From positions 1-64,000 of the forward strand of contig NZ_FTLX01000007.1 of NCBI RefSeq assembly GCF_900156125.1: a stretch of DNA of 64,000 nt. Reading direction: 5' to 3'. The position numbers and the translations under genes were made by a program. The stretch's first letter is position 1. The number at the start of each line of letters is the position of its first letter. Below the pieces are notes generated by a model. That model was not told the origin of the DNA. It searched no databases and saw nothing but the letters and a program-made list of their open reading frames with translations. Positions 29,440-37,371 of the stretch are shown here, piece after piece. This stretch comes from Domibacillus enclensis (GTDB taxonomy: Bacteria; Bacillota; Bacilli; Bacillales; Domibacillaceae).

Positions 29440-30570
29440 TCATTGCTTAAGGGCTTCTGGCGCTTCTGTTTTAACAGAGGAGCGAATATACAATTCAGGT
29501 TCAAACACGAGGCACTCAAGCTTCGATTCTTTTTGCGAAGCACTGCCTCTTTTTTCCTGGACAAGCTCTAGAATAAAGCGGGCAGCTTCCTTGCCCAAGT
29601 CACTTTTCGGATGCTCAACAGTTGTCAGCTTTACTTCCGAAATGTCAGCCAAAAAGGAATTGTCATAGCCCACCAGTGCAAGATCATCCGGCACGTGAAG
29701 ACCCTTGCTCCGCAGGACATCCATCAGGCTTAGCGCAAGCTGATCGTTATAGCATACAAGCGCGTCCGGTCTTTCTTTTCCATTCAAGGCAAGCAAGGCT
29801 TCTAATTCCCGAACCGGCTTTTCCTGCTTTTCTTCTGTATAGTACGTGATGATATTACGGGGCTCAATCGGTATGCGGTATTGGCGGTGAGCCTTTAGGA
29901 AGCCCTTCATTCGCTTTACCCCCTGCAAGTCATCGTTTTTAAAAAAGCCGGCAATGTTCCGGTACCCTTGCTTGATTAAATATTCCGTCTGCAAAAACCC
30001 GCCCTTCTCATCATCCACCGCCACATAAAGCGGCTCAAGCTCATCGTAATACGCATTAATCATGACGTACGGAATGTTTTGACGCTCCAGGCTTAAATAG
30101 TAATTAAGATTCGGGTTGCTGAGGGCGCTTTTGGTCGGCTCGACGATCACTCCGTCAAATGAGCCCGATAAAATCCGCTCCAACACTTCCCGCTCTGTGT
30201 CATGATTGTTGTTCGTGCTGAACAGCGTGACATGATACCCCTGCTCGCTTAAGACAGACTCCGCTCCGCGAATGATCGACGGGAAGATATAGTCTGAAAT
30301 GTAGGTTGTAATGAGCGCAATGTTTTTTTCATTGCGGCCCTGTGCGGCTTCATTCAGCTGGCGGTCGGCACAAAACGTCCCCGCTCCCTGCTCCCGGTAC
30401 AGCCAGCCTTTGTTAACAAGATCTCCAAGTGCCAGACGCACCGTATGACGGCTGACACCGAATTCCTTCATTAACTCACTTTCTGAACTTATTTTTTGAT
30501 GCGGCAAAAACGTGCCGTCCAATATACGCGACTGGATTGCCTGCTTCACCATGCTGTGTTTCGTTTCCAA
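29440..30570 (-). CDS. araR: Arabinose repressor AraR
   Basis: A 376-aa chimeric repressor: an N-terminal GntR-type winged helix (SELMKEFGVSRHTVRLALGD, about 30-50) and a C-terminal LacI/GalR-type sugar-binding domain starting NIALITTYISDYIFPS. This combination is diagnostic of AraR. TTG 30570 is chosen because GGGGTG lies 6 nt upstream and the protein then begins like B. subtilis AraR; the upstream extension would include the operator. L-arabinose releases it from DNA in B. subtilis. It lies divergent in function but on the same strand as araD, with its own promoter and box. Confidence 0.95.
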   Translation of the reverse strand: METKHSMVKQAIQSRILDGTFLPHQKISSESELMKEFGVSRHTVRLALGDLVNKGWLYREQGAGTFCADRQLNEAAQGRNEKNIALITTYISDYIFPSIIRGAESVLSEQGYHVTLFSTNNNHDTEREVLERILSGSFDGVIVEPTKSALSNPNLNYYLSLERQNIPYVMINAYYDELEPLYVAVDDEKGGFLQTEYLIKQGYRNIAGFFKNDDLQGVKRMKGFLKAHRQYRIPIEPRNIITYYTEEKQEKPVRELEALLALNGKERPDALVCYNDQLALSLMDVLRSKGLHVPDDLALVGYDNSFLADISEVKLTTVEHPKSDLGKEAARFILELVQEKRGSASQKESKLECLVFEPELYIRSSVKTEAPEALKQ

Positions 30571-30593
30571 TCGATCACCCCGGCTCTCTTTCA

Positions 30594-30607
30594 ACTTATA
30601 CGTATAT
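30594..30607. promoter_or_regulatory. AraR box upstream of araR (autoregulation)
   Basis: ACTTATACGTATAT, one base different from the araD box, 24 nt upstream of the araR start. A weaker TGGTACGTTTGT sequence lies at 30625-30636. A single site suits the modest autorepression known in B. subtilis. Confidence 0.72.
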
Positions 30608-30650
30608 ATTATCATATATTCCTATGGTACGTTTGTTTTTCAACATTATA

Positions 30651-30683
30651 AAAAGCAGATCCGGGTGTGCCGGACCTGCTTTT
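30651..30683 (-). terminator. Terminator of the alpha-galactoside operon
   Basis: Stem AAAAGCAGGTCCGG / CCGGATCTGCTTTT with a short loop and T tract, immediately after the melC stop. Confidence 0.85.
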
Positions 30684-30685
30684 GG

Positions 30686-31516
30686 TTATCCTTTAACACT
30701 TCCTGCTGCAAGACCTTCGATAAAGAAGCGCTGCAGGAATAAAAACAAGATGATCATAGGCAGCGAGGCAAGCAAGGAAGCTGCACCTACGAGACCGAGC
30801 TGGCTTGTATTCTGTCCGAAGAAGCTGGAAAGGGCTACCGTCAGCGTCTGCACACTGGAATCCTGCAGGAAGAAAATGGCGAACTGGTAGTCATTCCAAA
30901 TGTAAACGGAAGACAGAATCAGCACCGTCGCGGTAATAGGCTTTAACAGCGGAAAGACAATCCGGAAAAACACACCGATGGTACTTGCTCCGTCCATCTT
31001 CGCCGCTTCCTCCAGCTCTTTCGGAATCGTTGACCGGATAAAGCCGGCGTACAAAAAGATCGTCAGCGGCATAAAGGCGGCCGCATTATTTAACACAGCG
31101 ACAAAACGGGTATTCATCAACCCGGCATCAACAACAAGCTGATAAAGCGGGACAAGCGCTGTCAGCGGCGGAATGACCATTACGGCGACAAACAGCATAT
31201 ACACATATTTATTCAGCTTTGTCTGGCGTCTGGCCAGCGCATAGGCGGCCAGTGAACCAAACACAATCAAGATCGCTGCTGCTGAAGCCGTAATGACAAA
31301 CGTGTTCACAAACGCACGCGCCAGATTTGCCTGCTCCCATGCAAGAGAGAAATTCTCCAGGCTAAAGTATTCTGGAAACAGCCATTTGGACGAAAAGTCG
31401 CCCGGCCGTTTAAAGGCAGTTGTGAGCAAAATGTAAAACGGAATTAAATGAAACATCGTAATGATGAGCGCAAGACCTGTTAAAAGCCATTTAGCCCGTG
31501 TAGAGATATGGTCCAT
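30686..31516 (-). CDS. melC: Alpha-galactoside ABC permease (MelC-like)
   Basis: A 276-aa MalG-type CUT1 permease with six membrane helices; the EAA loop is STIPKELEEAAKMDGASTIG and the C-terminus FFIEGLAAGSVKG is typical. Its start shares one base with the stop of the partner permease gene. Placement beside MelA supports import of melibiose or raffinose-family sugars, as in B. subtilis melEDC. No ATPase gene is present, so MsmX or an equivalent is assumed. Confidence 0.87.
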   Translation of the reverse strand: MDHISTRAKWLLTGLALIITMFHLIPFYILLTTAFKRPGDFSSKWLFPEYFSLENFSLAWEQANLARAFVNTFVITASAAAILIVFGSLAAYALARRQTKLNKYVYMLFVAVMVIPPLTALVPLYQLVVDAGLMNTRFVAVLNNAAAFMPLTIFLYAGFIRSTIPKELEEAAKMDGASTIGVFFRIVFPLLKPITATVLILSSVYIWNDYQFAIFFLQDSSVQTLTVALSSFFGQNTSQLGLVGAASLLASLPMIILFLFLQRFFIEGLAAGSVKG

Positions 31517-32445
31517 TATGCTTCAACCTCTTTTCGTTTAAAGTAAAAGAGCGCTGCCATGCTGATCACTAAAATAATCAGGGCCATCAGAACACCTTGA
31601 GTGGCGGCATATCCTGCATCCTGGCGCGAGAAATACAAGTTATACATAAAGGTAGACATGGACTGGGATGCATTTCCCGGTCCTCCGTTTGTCAGCGCCA
31701 CAATGACGTCAAACAACTTCAATCCACCGATAATGTTCAGAACCATATTGATGGTGATCGATGGCATTAACAGCGGCAGTGTGATCGTTTTGAACTTCTG
31801 CCACGTCGATGCACCGTCGATGTTCGCTGCTTCATAATAGTCTCTTGAAATACTTTGCAGACCGGCCAGGTAAATAATCATCGCCACCCCGACGAATTGG
31901 AACGTATTGACGAACACGATAATGTACGGGTTCAAGGAAGGGCTTCCGAGCGCGTTCACCGGGTCCATCCCGAGCCACAGATAAATATCGTTTAATGCGC
32001 CTCCGTTAAATGCGAAGAAAAAGTACCAGATGTAACCCATGACGAGCGGGCTGATAATAACCGGCAAGTAAATGATCGTGCGTGTCAATGTCCGTACTTT
32101 TAAGTTGCGATTGAGCAATAAAGCGTAGCCGAGCCCGACGATATTTTGTAAAATCGTACTGCCAATTCCATAAAGCAGCGTGTTTTTCACAACGAGCCAC
32201 GTGTCCGGGTCAGCAAACATACGCGTATATTGATCAAGCCCGACGTAATCGTACGTTTGAGAAAAGCCATTCCAGTTCGTAAAAGAAATGCGGATGCCAT
32301 CTAAAAATGGATAAATAATAAATGTGACAACGAGCAGGACGCTCGGCAGGTACATCCACCATAAGGAGGATTCTCTTTGGCGTTTTTTCATTTTCTTCAC
32401 CGCTTTTTTCGTTTGTTCAGTCGATGTGGACAGCGTATCAGCCAT
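31516..32445 (-). CDS. melD: Alpha-galactoside ABC permease (MelD-like)
   Basis: A 309-aa MalF-type permease. A basic N-terminal tail ([14 protein letters not shown]) is followed by six membrane helices and the EAA loop [20 protein letters not shown]. It is encoded 63 nt downstream of the binding-protein gene, with a hairpin in between, and overlaps melC by one base. Confidence 0.87.
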   Translation of the reverse strand: MADTLSTSTEQTKKAVKKMKKRQRESSLWWMYLPSVLLVVTFIIYPFLDGIRISFTNWNGFSQTYDYVGLDQYTRMFADPDTWLVVKNTLLYGIGSTILQNIVGLGYALLLNRNLKVRTLTRTIIYLPVIISPLVMGYIWYFFFAFNGGALNDIYLWLGMDPVNALGSPSLNPYIIVFVNTFQFVGVAMIIYLAGLQSISRDYYEAANIDGASTWQKFKTITLPLLMPSITINMVLNIIGGLKLFDVIVALTNGGPGNASQSMSTFMYNLYFSRQDAGYAATQGVLMALIILVISMAALFYFKRKEVEA

Positions 32446-32466
32446 TCTTCGTCATCTCCTTTTAAG

Positions 32467-32509
32467 AAAAGCACAGGGCGCGCTCATACAGCCGCCCTGA
32501 TGCTTTTTT
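32467..32509. other. Intercistronic hairpin between melE and melD
   Basis: Imperfect stem AAAAGCACAGGGCG / CGCCCTGATGCTTTT. In the transcribed (minus) direction only TTTTC follows, so it is probably a partial terminator or 3' stabiliser that keeps the binding protein in excess. Confidence 0.6.
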
Positions 32510-33774
32510 TACTGCTTAAGCAAGCGTGTGTATTCTTGACTCATTTTTTCGGATACTTGTTCTGGTGACATTGTGCCTGCTACAAGCTCCTGGCCTGTTG
32601 CCCCCATCGGATCCCACATGCCGCTTGGCAAGTAAACGCGGTCAAAGTAAGGCTCAATACGTGTGCCTTCATATTCCTTGTAAAATTCAGCAAAATAGTT
32701 GTCTGCATCAACATTCGTCAGCGCATCCGGCAGCGATGTGCCTTCCGCAAGCTTCTTCGCTACTTCCGGCTGGGAAATGTATTCGATAAACTGCTTGGCT
32801 TCCTCTTTATGCTCTGAATTTTTTGATACGGCTAGTGTAAAACGTTCGCCGCCGATCCAGCTCGGCTGATCATCTTCATGGATAGCCGGAACCGGCATTG
32901 TGCCAATTTTCACCTCTGGATTTAATTCGGTTGACTCCCGTCCAATAGAGCCGCTCATCATGGAAAAAGCGATTTTCCCTTGGGCGAATAATTCCGGTGC
33001 CTGTGCTGTTTGAGCTGTCAGCACATCTTCGTTTAGAAGCTCCTTGTCATTCATTTCCTTTAGCTTTTCAGGCAGGAACGTGTAATTGGACCAGTCAAAC
33101 GATCCGTCGAGCAGCGCATCCCCGTGGCTGTTCGATGGTGATGTAATGAGAAGCGGTGTCGCAAATTGGTCGAAGTATTGGCCGAACTGGCTTTTATCTG
33201 ATCCACCCAGCCAGAAAGGAATAACCTCTCCATTGCTTTTTTCTTTTACAGTTTCAAGCGCCGTCATGAACTCATCAAACGTTTTCGGCGCCTCAATGCC
33301 ATATTCGTCTAAAATGTTTTTGTTATAAGTGACACCGTCGAGTGCCTGGTTAATCGGATACGCATGGAGCTTGCCTTCCTCATCGGTTAAAATCGGCTTC
33401 ATTGCTTCATCCAGGTTTTCAACCCATGCCATATCGCTCAAGTCTTCCGTATATTCTGCGTAGCGGCTTTTTGCCCAGCCGTGCGTATCGAACAGATCCG
33501 GCATATCATCGGCAGCCATTTTCACCCGCGCCATATCCTCGTAGCCATCAGCCGGGTACGAATCCTCAATATCGATGTCCGGATTTTCCGCTTCAAAATC
33601 CGCGACCACTTCTTTGAAAATATCCTGGTCTGCCTGGTTAGTTGCCGTCGACATCATCGTCAGCTTTACTTGCCCGCCATCCCCGCTGCCACTGTCCGCA
33701 TTATCCCCGCCGCATGCCGCTAAAGTCATCATGGCAGATAAAGAAAGCACTGAAACTGTCAACCGTTTTTTCAT
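32509..33774 (-). CDS. melE: Alpha-galactoside-binding lipoprotein (MelE-like)
   Basis: A 421-aa family 1 solute-binding protein with a lipoprotein signal ending LAAC and a DNADSGSGDG linker. The mature fold starts VKLTMMSTATNQADQD. ATG 33774 (MKKRLTVSVLS) gives a normal signal peptide and has GGGAGGGAATT upstream; a longer frame 13 codons upstream overlaps the regulator stop. It lies 28 nt after the LacI-type gene, so regulator, binding protein and permeases appear to form one operon. Confidence 0.86.
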   Translation of the reverse strand: MKKRLTVSVLSLSAMMTLAACGGDNADSGSGDGGQVKLTMMSTATNQADQDIFKEVVADFEAENPDIDIEDSYPADGYEDMARVKMAADDMPDLFDTHGWAKSRYAEYTEDLSDMAWVENLDEAMKPILTDEEGKLHAYPINQALDGVTYNKNILDEYGIEAPKTFDEFMTALETVKEKSNGEVIPFWLGGSDKSQFGQYFDQFATPLLITSPSNSHGDALLDGSFDWSNYTFLPEKLKEMNDKELLNEDVLTAQTAQAPELFAQGKIAFSMMSGSIGRESTELNPEVKIGTMPVPAIHEDDQPSWIGGERFTLAVSKNSEHKEEAKQFIEYISQPEVAKKLAEGTSLPDALTNVDADNYFAEFYKEYEGTRIEPYFDRVYLPSGMWDPMGATGQELVAGTMSPEQVSEKMSQEYTRLLKQ

Positions 33775-33802
33775 ACAATTCCCTCCGATTTTCCGTATAT
33801 TT

Positions 33803-34873
33803 TTATGAATCAACTATCCCGTGTTTTGCTCCACAACTTTCACGAATCATTAACGTTGTTGGCACCATTATTTTGATGGGCATGTCCCGGCCATTCAGCC
33901 GGTCTATCATGATCCGTACTCCAAGCCGCCCCATTTCCTCTGTCGGGATTTTCACTGTTGAAAGCGGCGGCGAGGTGAATTTCGCCATTTCAATATCATT
34001 AAAGCTGACGATCGCCACGTCTTTCGGCACGTGCAGGCCTTTTTCGTGAAGTGCACGAAGCGCTCCGATCGCCATTGAATCACTGGCAATGAAAAAAGCT
34101 TGAGGCAAACGGCCCTGGTCAATGGCTTTTTTCATTAAGTCATAGCCTGCCTGGATCGAAAACTCTCTAATAAACAGGAGCGCCGGGTCAGCTAGGCTGT
34201 GCTCCTTCATCTTGCGTTCATATACGCTTTTTCTCGCATCCGGCGTATAGATTTTTTTCAGCGAAGGCCCTTCTTCAATCGAGATTTTTTCAGTCCCTCC
34301 GATGTAGCCGATTAGTTTAAAGCCGTGTTCAATCAAATGGTCCATCGCGAGAGACGCGGCTTTTTCATAATCAAAAATAACCGCATCGTGCTCGTCATTA
34401 TTCGAGTCCTGGTTGATCAGCACGATGTTGCGATTGCATTCCCGCAACGACTGAAGAATCGAATAATCAATTCTTCCGACAATAAGGACGCCATCAAGCT
34501 GTGAAAGCTCCTCCCGCACCTTTTCCATGCGCTGAAGCCGAATCAGCTTTAACGAATGGATGCCCTGAAGTGCACATTCCTTTTCAATTCCTTCCCGAAT
34601 GGACATCCAGTAAGGATCGCTCGCTTCTTCTTCCTTTGACTGAAGAAGCACCATGCCCAGCTTGAGCGCTTCTCGTTTAGCCGGCTCACTTTTTTGATTC
34701 CGGCTTTGCATCCGTCTGCTTTTGACCGTCCGGTAATTCATTTCTTGCGCTGCATCGAAAATTTTTTGCTTTGTTTCCGGTGAAGCGGACAGCGTTTCGT
34801 CAAAATTCAGCACTCTTGAAACGGTGGAAGCCGACACATTCGTCCGCTTAGCAATATCTTTTATTGTGACCAT
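33803..34873 (-). CDS. LacI-family regulator of the alpha-galactoside genes
   Basis: A 356-aa repressor: helix-turn-helix DIAKRTNVSASTVSRVLNFD near the N-terminus and a sugar-binding core starting LKLGMVLLQSKEEE. The segment ETLSASPETKQKIFDAA resembles galactoside-type regulators more than B. subtilis MelR, so I give no symbol. It is the first gene of the operon with melE-melD-melC and has a palindromic operator and a cre site upstream. A related half-operator lies before melA, suggesting control of both. Confidence 0.85.
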   Translation of the reverse strand: MVTIKDIAKRTNVSASTVSRVLNFDETLSASPETKQKIFDAAQEMNYRTVKSRRMQSRNQKSEPAKREALKLGMVLLQSKEEEASDPYWMSIREGIEKECALQGIHSLKLIRLQRMEKVREELSQLDGVLIVGRIDYSILQSLRECNRNIVLINQDSNNDEHDAVIFDYEKAASLAMDHLIEHGFKLIGYIGGTEKISIEEGPSLKKIYTPDARKSVYERKMKEHSLADPALLFIREFSIQAGYDLMKKAIDQGRLPQAFFIASDSMAIGALRALHEKGLHVPKDVAIVSFNDIEMAKFTSPPLSTVKIPTEEMGRLGVRIMIDRLNGRDMPIKIMVPTTLMIRESCGAKHGIVDS

Positions 34874-34890
34874 GAGAAATCCCCCAATGA

Positions 34891-34921
34891 TTATTTTAGT
34901 AAATTTTACTTTCTAAAATAA
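34891..34921. promoter_or_regulatory. Nested palindromic operator upstream of the lacI-type gene
   Basis: Inner palindrome AGTAAATTTTACT (34898-34910) inside an outer inverted repeat TTATTTTAG / CTAAAATAA (34891-34899 and 34913-34921). Located 18-48 nt before the gene start. The inner motif recurs upstream of melA as AGTAAAATTTAAT. Confidence 0.65.
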
Positions 34922-34934
34922 TCATACCACGGAT

Positions 34935-34948
34935 GATAAGCGCTTACA
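34935..34948 (-). promoter_or_regulatory. cre-like site upstream of the lacI-type gene
   Basis: TGTAAGCGCTTATC on the minus strand has the strong cre core AAGCGCTT, with mismatches in the last positions. It lies between melA and the regulator gene, 62-75 nt before the latter. Confidence 0.6.
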
Positions 34949-34975
34949 ATTTATCTTCAAGAAACAACCAGACGT

Positions 34976-36301
34976 TTAAAGTCTGACTGCTTCTTTTTCA
35001 GATGTGTAAGCTGGAAGCATGTCCCCATGCGCCTCAATTAGTTCATCGCACATGCTGATAATGTCATCCATCGACAATTCAGCAGCTGTATGCGGATCAA
35101 GCATGGCGGCCTGATAAATCTTTTCTTTTGATTGCGTAATCGCTGCTTCAATCGTCAACAGCTGTGTATTAATATTTGACCGGTTTAAGGCTGCCAGCTG
35201 CTCTGGAAGCTCTCCCATGTAAGCTGGTGTAATGCCATTTCGATTCGCAATACACGGTACCTCGACCACTGCTTTTTCCGGCAGATTCGAAATAAGGCCG
35301 CCCGTATTCAGTACATTTCCGCCAAATACAAATGGCTGATTCGTTTCCATCGCTTCAATAATACGCGAGCCATATTCGTGCGAGCGCTCATGTGTCAGGT
35401 TTTGATCCTTCATCAGGTCTTCCTTCGTTTTCAGCCAGTTGCTGATCTGCTCCTCGCAGCGGCGCGGGTATTCATCAAGCGGGATATTAAAGCGCTCAAT
35501 GAGCTCCGGATACTTTTCTTTAATAAAGAACGGATGATACTCGGCATTATGCTCGGAGGATTCTGTCACATAAAAGCCGAACTTATCCATTAGCTCATAG
35601 CGAACCATGTCATGATGCTGTTCTTGTTGTTTTTCTTTTGCACGCTTTTTAATTTCCGGATACAAATCCTTGCCGTTTGACTTGATCTCAAGCAGCCACG
35701 CCATGTGATTAATGCCGGCAATCCGCTCTTCAATGTTTTCATAAGGGATGTCAAGATCCTTCAGCAGATCACTCGTGCACACTTGAACGCTGTGGCATAA
35801 ACCGATCATTTTCACATTTGTATAGCGCGAAACAGCACCTGTCAGCGTTGCCATCGGGTTTGTGTAATTTAACAGCCAGGCATCCGGACAAACCTCTTCC
35901 ATGTCTTTCGCAATCTCAAGCATGACGGGAATTGTGCGCAGGGCCCGGAACAAGCCGCCGATGCCGATTGTGTCTGCAATCGTCTGGCGCAGTCCGTATT
36001 TTTTCGGAATCTCAAAATCGATGACAGTGCTCGGCTTATAGCCTCCGACCTGAATCGCGTTAATCACATATTTTGCGTCTTTAAGCGCCGCTTTCCGGTC
36101 TGTATACGTTTGAATAGTGACGCCTGCATTTAATGTGTTTTTCAGTGCATTCAGCAGCACTTCCGATTCCGCCAGCCGGTTTTCATCAATGTCGTATAAT
36201 GCAAACTCAAAATCCTGCAGCGCCGGTGACATCATACAGTCACCCAACACATTTTTCGTAAAGATCGTACTGCCTGCTCCAATAAATGTAATCTTTTTCA
36301 T
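34976..36301 (-). CDS. melA: Alpha-galactosidase, GH4
   Basis: A 441-aa NAD+- and Mn2+-dependent GH4 glycosidase that hydrolyses melibiose and related alpha-galactosides in the cytoplasm. The NAD loop ITFIGAGSTIFTKN opens the protein, NYTNPMA and the metal-site stretches GLCHSVQVC and AGINHMAWL follow. Extended similarity to B. subtilis MelA is clear through the whole length (for example PSTVIDFEIPKKYGLRQTIA). It is upstream of the lacI-melEDC genes on the same strand and divergent from an AraC regulator. Confidence 0.95.
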   Translation of the reverse strand: MKKITFIGAGSTIFTKNVLGDCMMSPALQDFEFALYDIDENRLAESEVLLNALKNTLNAGVTIQTYTDRKAALKDAKYVINAIQVGGYKPSTVIDFEIPKKYGLRQTIADTIGIGGLFRALRTIPVMLEIAKDMEEVCPDAWLLNYTNPMATLTGAVSRYTNVKMIGLCHSVQVCTSDLLKDLDIPYENIEERIAGINHMAWLLEIKSNGKDLYPEIKKRAKEKQQEQHHDMVRYELMDKFGFYVTESSEHNAEYHPFFIKEKYPELIERFNIPLDEYPRRCEEQISNWLKTKEDLMKDQNLTHERSHEYGSRIIEAMETNQPFVFGGNVLNTGGLISNLPEKAVVEVPCIANRNGITPAYMGELPEQLAALNRSNINTQLLTIEAAITQSKEKIYQAAMLDPHTAAELSMDDIISMCDELIEAHGDMLPAYTSEKEAVRL

Positions 36302-36336
36302 TTGCCCGCCTCCTGTAAAGTTAAGGTTGAATTTTT

Positions 36337-36349
36337 AGTAAAATTTAAT
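36337..36349. promoter_or_regulatory. Operator-like sequence upstream of melA
   Basis: AGTAAAATTTAAT shares AGTAAA-N-TTTA with the inner palindrome at 34898-34910. It lies 36-48 nt upstream of the melA start. Confidence 0.5.
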
Positions 36350-36371
36350 TAATGTATTTCTTATACACGAT

Positions 36372-36387
36372 AATATAACGCTTTCAT
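36372..36387 (-). promoter_or_regulatory. Candidate cre site upstream of melA
   Basis: ATGAAAGCGTTATATT on the minus strand fits the CcpA consensus with one mismatch. It lies in the melA/AraC-regulator divergent region, about 70 bp before melA, and may affect both. Confidence 0.55.
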
Positions 36388-36429
36388 TTTTCAGACAACG
36401 GTAAATAAAATCGGAAATGGGGTAATATA

Positions 36430-37323
36430 TTGTTTTCACTTCCGTCGGATACTCACCATAGCTTCGTTTATTATCATTCAAAGGAACCGTTAACTGAGGC
36501 TGCCCGGATCGTTTCACTCGGTTTTGAAAAAAGGACCACGACAGATTATTACTGGGATGGACGCATGAGAGGACATGACGGGCATACGTGTATTTTTCAA
36601 TACACCCTCAATGGGTACGGGGAAATTCAAGCGGGAGAAAAAAAGGTTCGAATCGGTCCTGGTGAAGCATTTATCGTCAAGGTACCGGGTGACCACTGCT
36701 ATTATCTTCCCGAGGAAAGCGATGAATGGGAATTTCTTTTTATCACGCTGGTAGGCTCTAAGGCGAATGAATGCTGGGATTATTTAATCAATCAATTCGG
36801 TCTCCATTTGGTTCTGGAGGATGCGGCTCCGCTGCTTTTTCTGTTGCAGAAGATCTATCAATTCGCGGTGAAGGAAGGCATTGAGGATTCCTTTACTTCC
36901 TCTGCATTCGCGTATGAATTCATTATGGGGCTTTACCGATTCTCAAAAGGAATGGATCAGGTAAAAACCGAGCTGCCGGACGACATCCGTTCAGCCATAC
37001 ACTTTATGACCGTTCATTATGGGGAGCCGCTCACACTCGATGAGATCGCTCACCACGCCGGCTTATCGAAGTATTATTTTACGAACAAATTCCAAAAACA
37101 GATGAACACAACACCGATTCAATATTTAACGAAGCTGCGGATTCAAAAAGCGATGGAGCTGCTGGTCACGACCAATAAAACCCTTCATGAAATCGCGATG
37201 GACACCGGCTACGACAACGCGAACTATTTCAGCAAAGTATTTAAAAAAACAATCGGCATGTCCGCCGACAGCTTTAGAAAAGACAAAAAAGCGAACCGGT
37301 TTCAGCACGTCATTCTTGACTGA
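36430..37323 (+). CDS. AraC-family regulator divergent from melA
   Basis: A 297-aa regulator. The N-terminal cupin-like arm (FQYTLNGYGEIQAGEKKVRI, GEAFIVKVPGDHCYY) is the AraC effector-binding type. The C-terminal 100 residues hold two helix-turn-helix units, LTLDEIAHHAGLSKYYFTNK and LHEIAMDTGYDNANYFSKVF. The start is TTG 36430 with GGGG 7 nt upstream; no Met codon occurs before the conserved region. Its divergent position suggests activation of melA in response to an alpha-galactoside, like RafR/MsmR regulators. Confidence 0.85.
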   Translation: MFSLPSDTHHSFVYYHSKEPLTEAARIVSLGFEKRTTTDYYWDGRMRGHDGHTCIFQYTLNGYGEIQAGEKKVRIGPGEAFIVKVPGDHCYYLPEESDEWEFLFITLVGSKANECWDYLINQFGLHLVLEDAAPLLFLLQKIYQFAVKEGIEDSFTSSAFAYEFIMGLYRFSKGMDQVKTELPDDIRSAIHFMTVHYGEPLTLDEIAHHAGLSKYYFTNKFQKQMNTTPIQYLTKLRIQKAMELLVTTNKTLHEIAMDTGYDNANYFSKVFKKTIGMSADSFRKDKKANRFQHVILD

Positions 37324-37356
37324 AAAAAGCCGAACGACCAGGTCATTCGGCTTTTC
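37323..37356. terminator. Bidirectional terminator between the AraC and MMPL genes
   Basis: Stem AAAAGCCGAACGACC / GGTCATTCGGCTTTT (one mismatch) with A and T tracts on both sides; it separates convergent genes. Confidence 0.85.
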
Positions 37357-37371
37357 GACTATTCATTGTGA

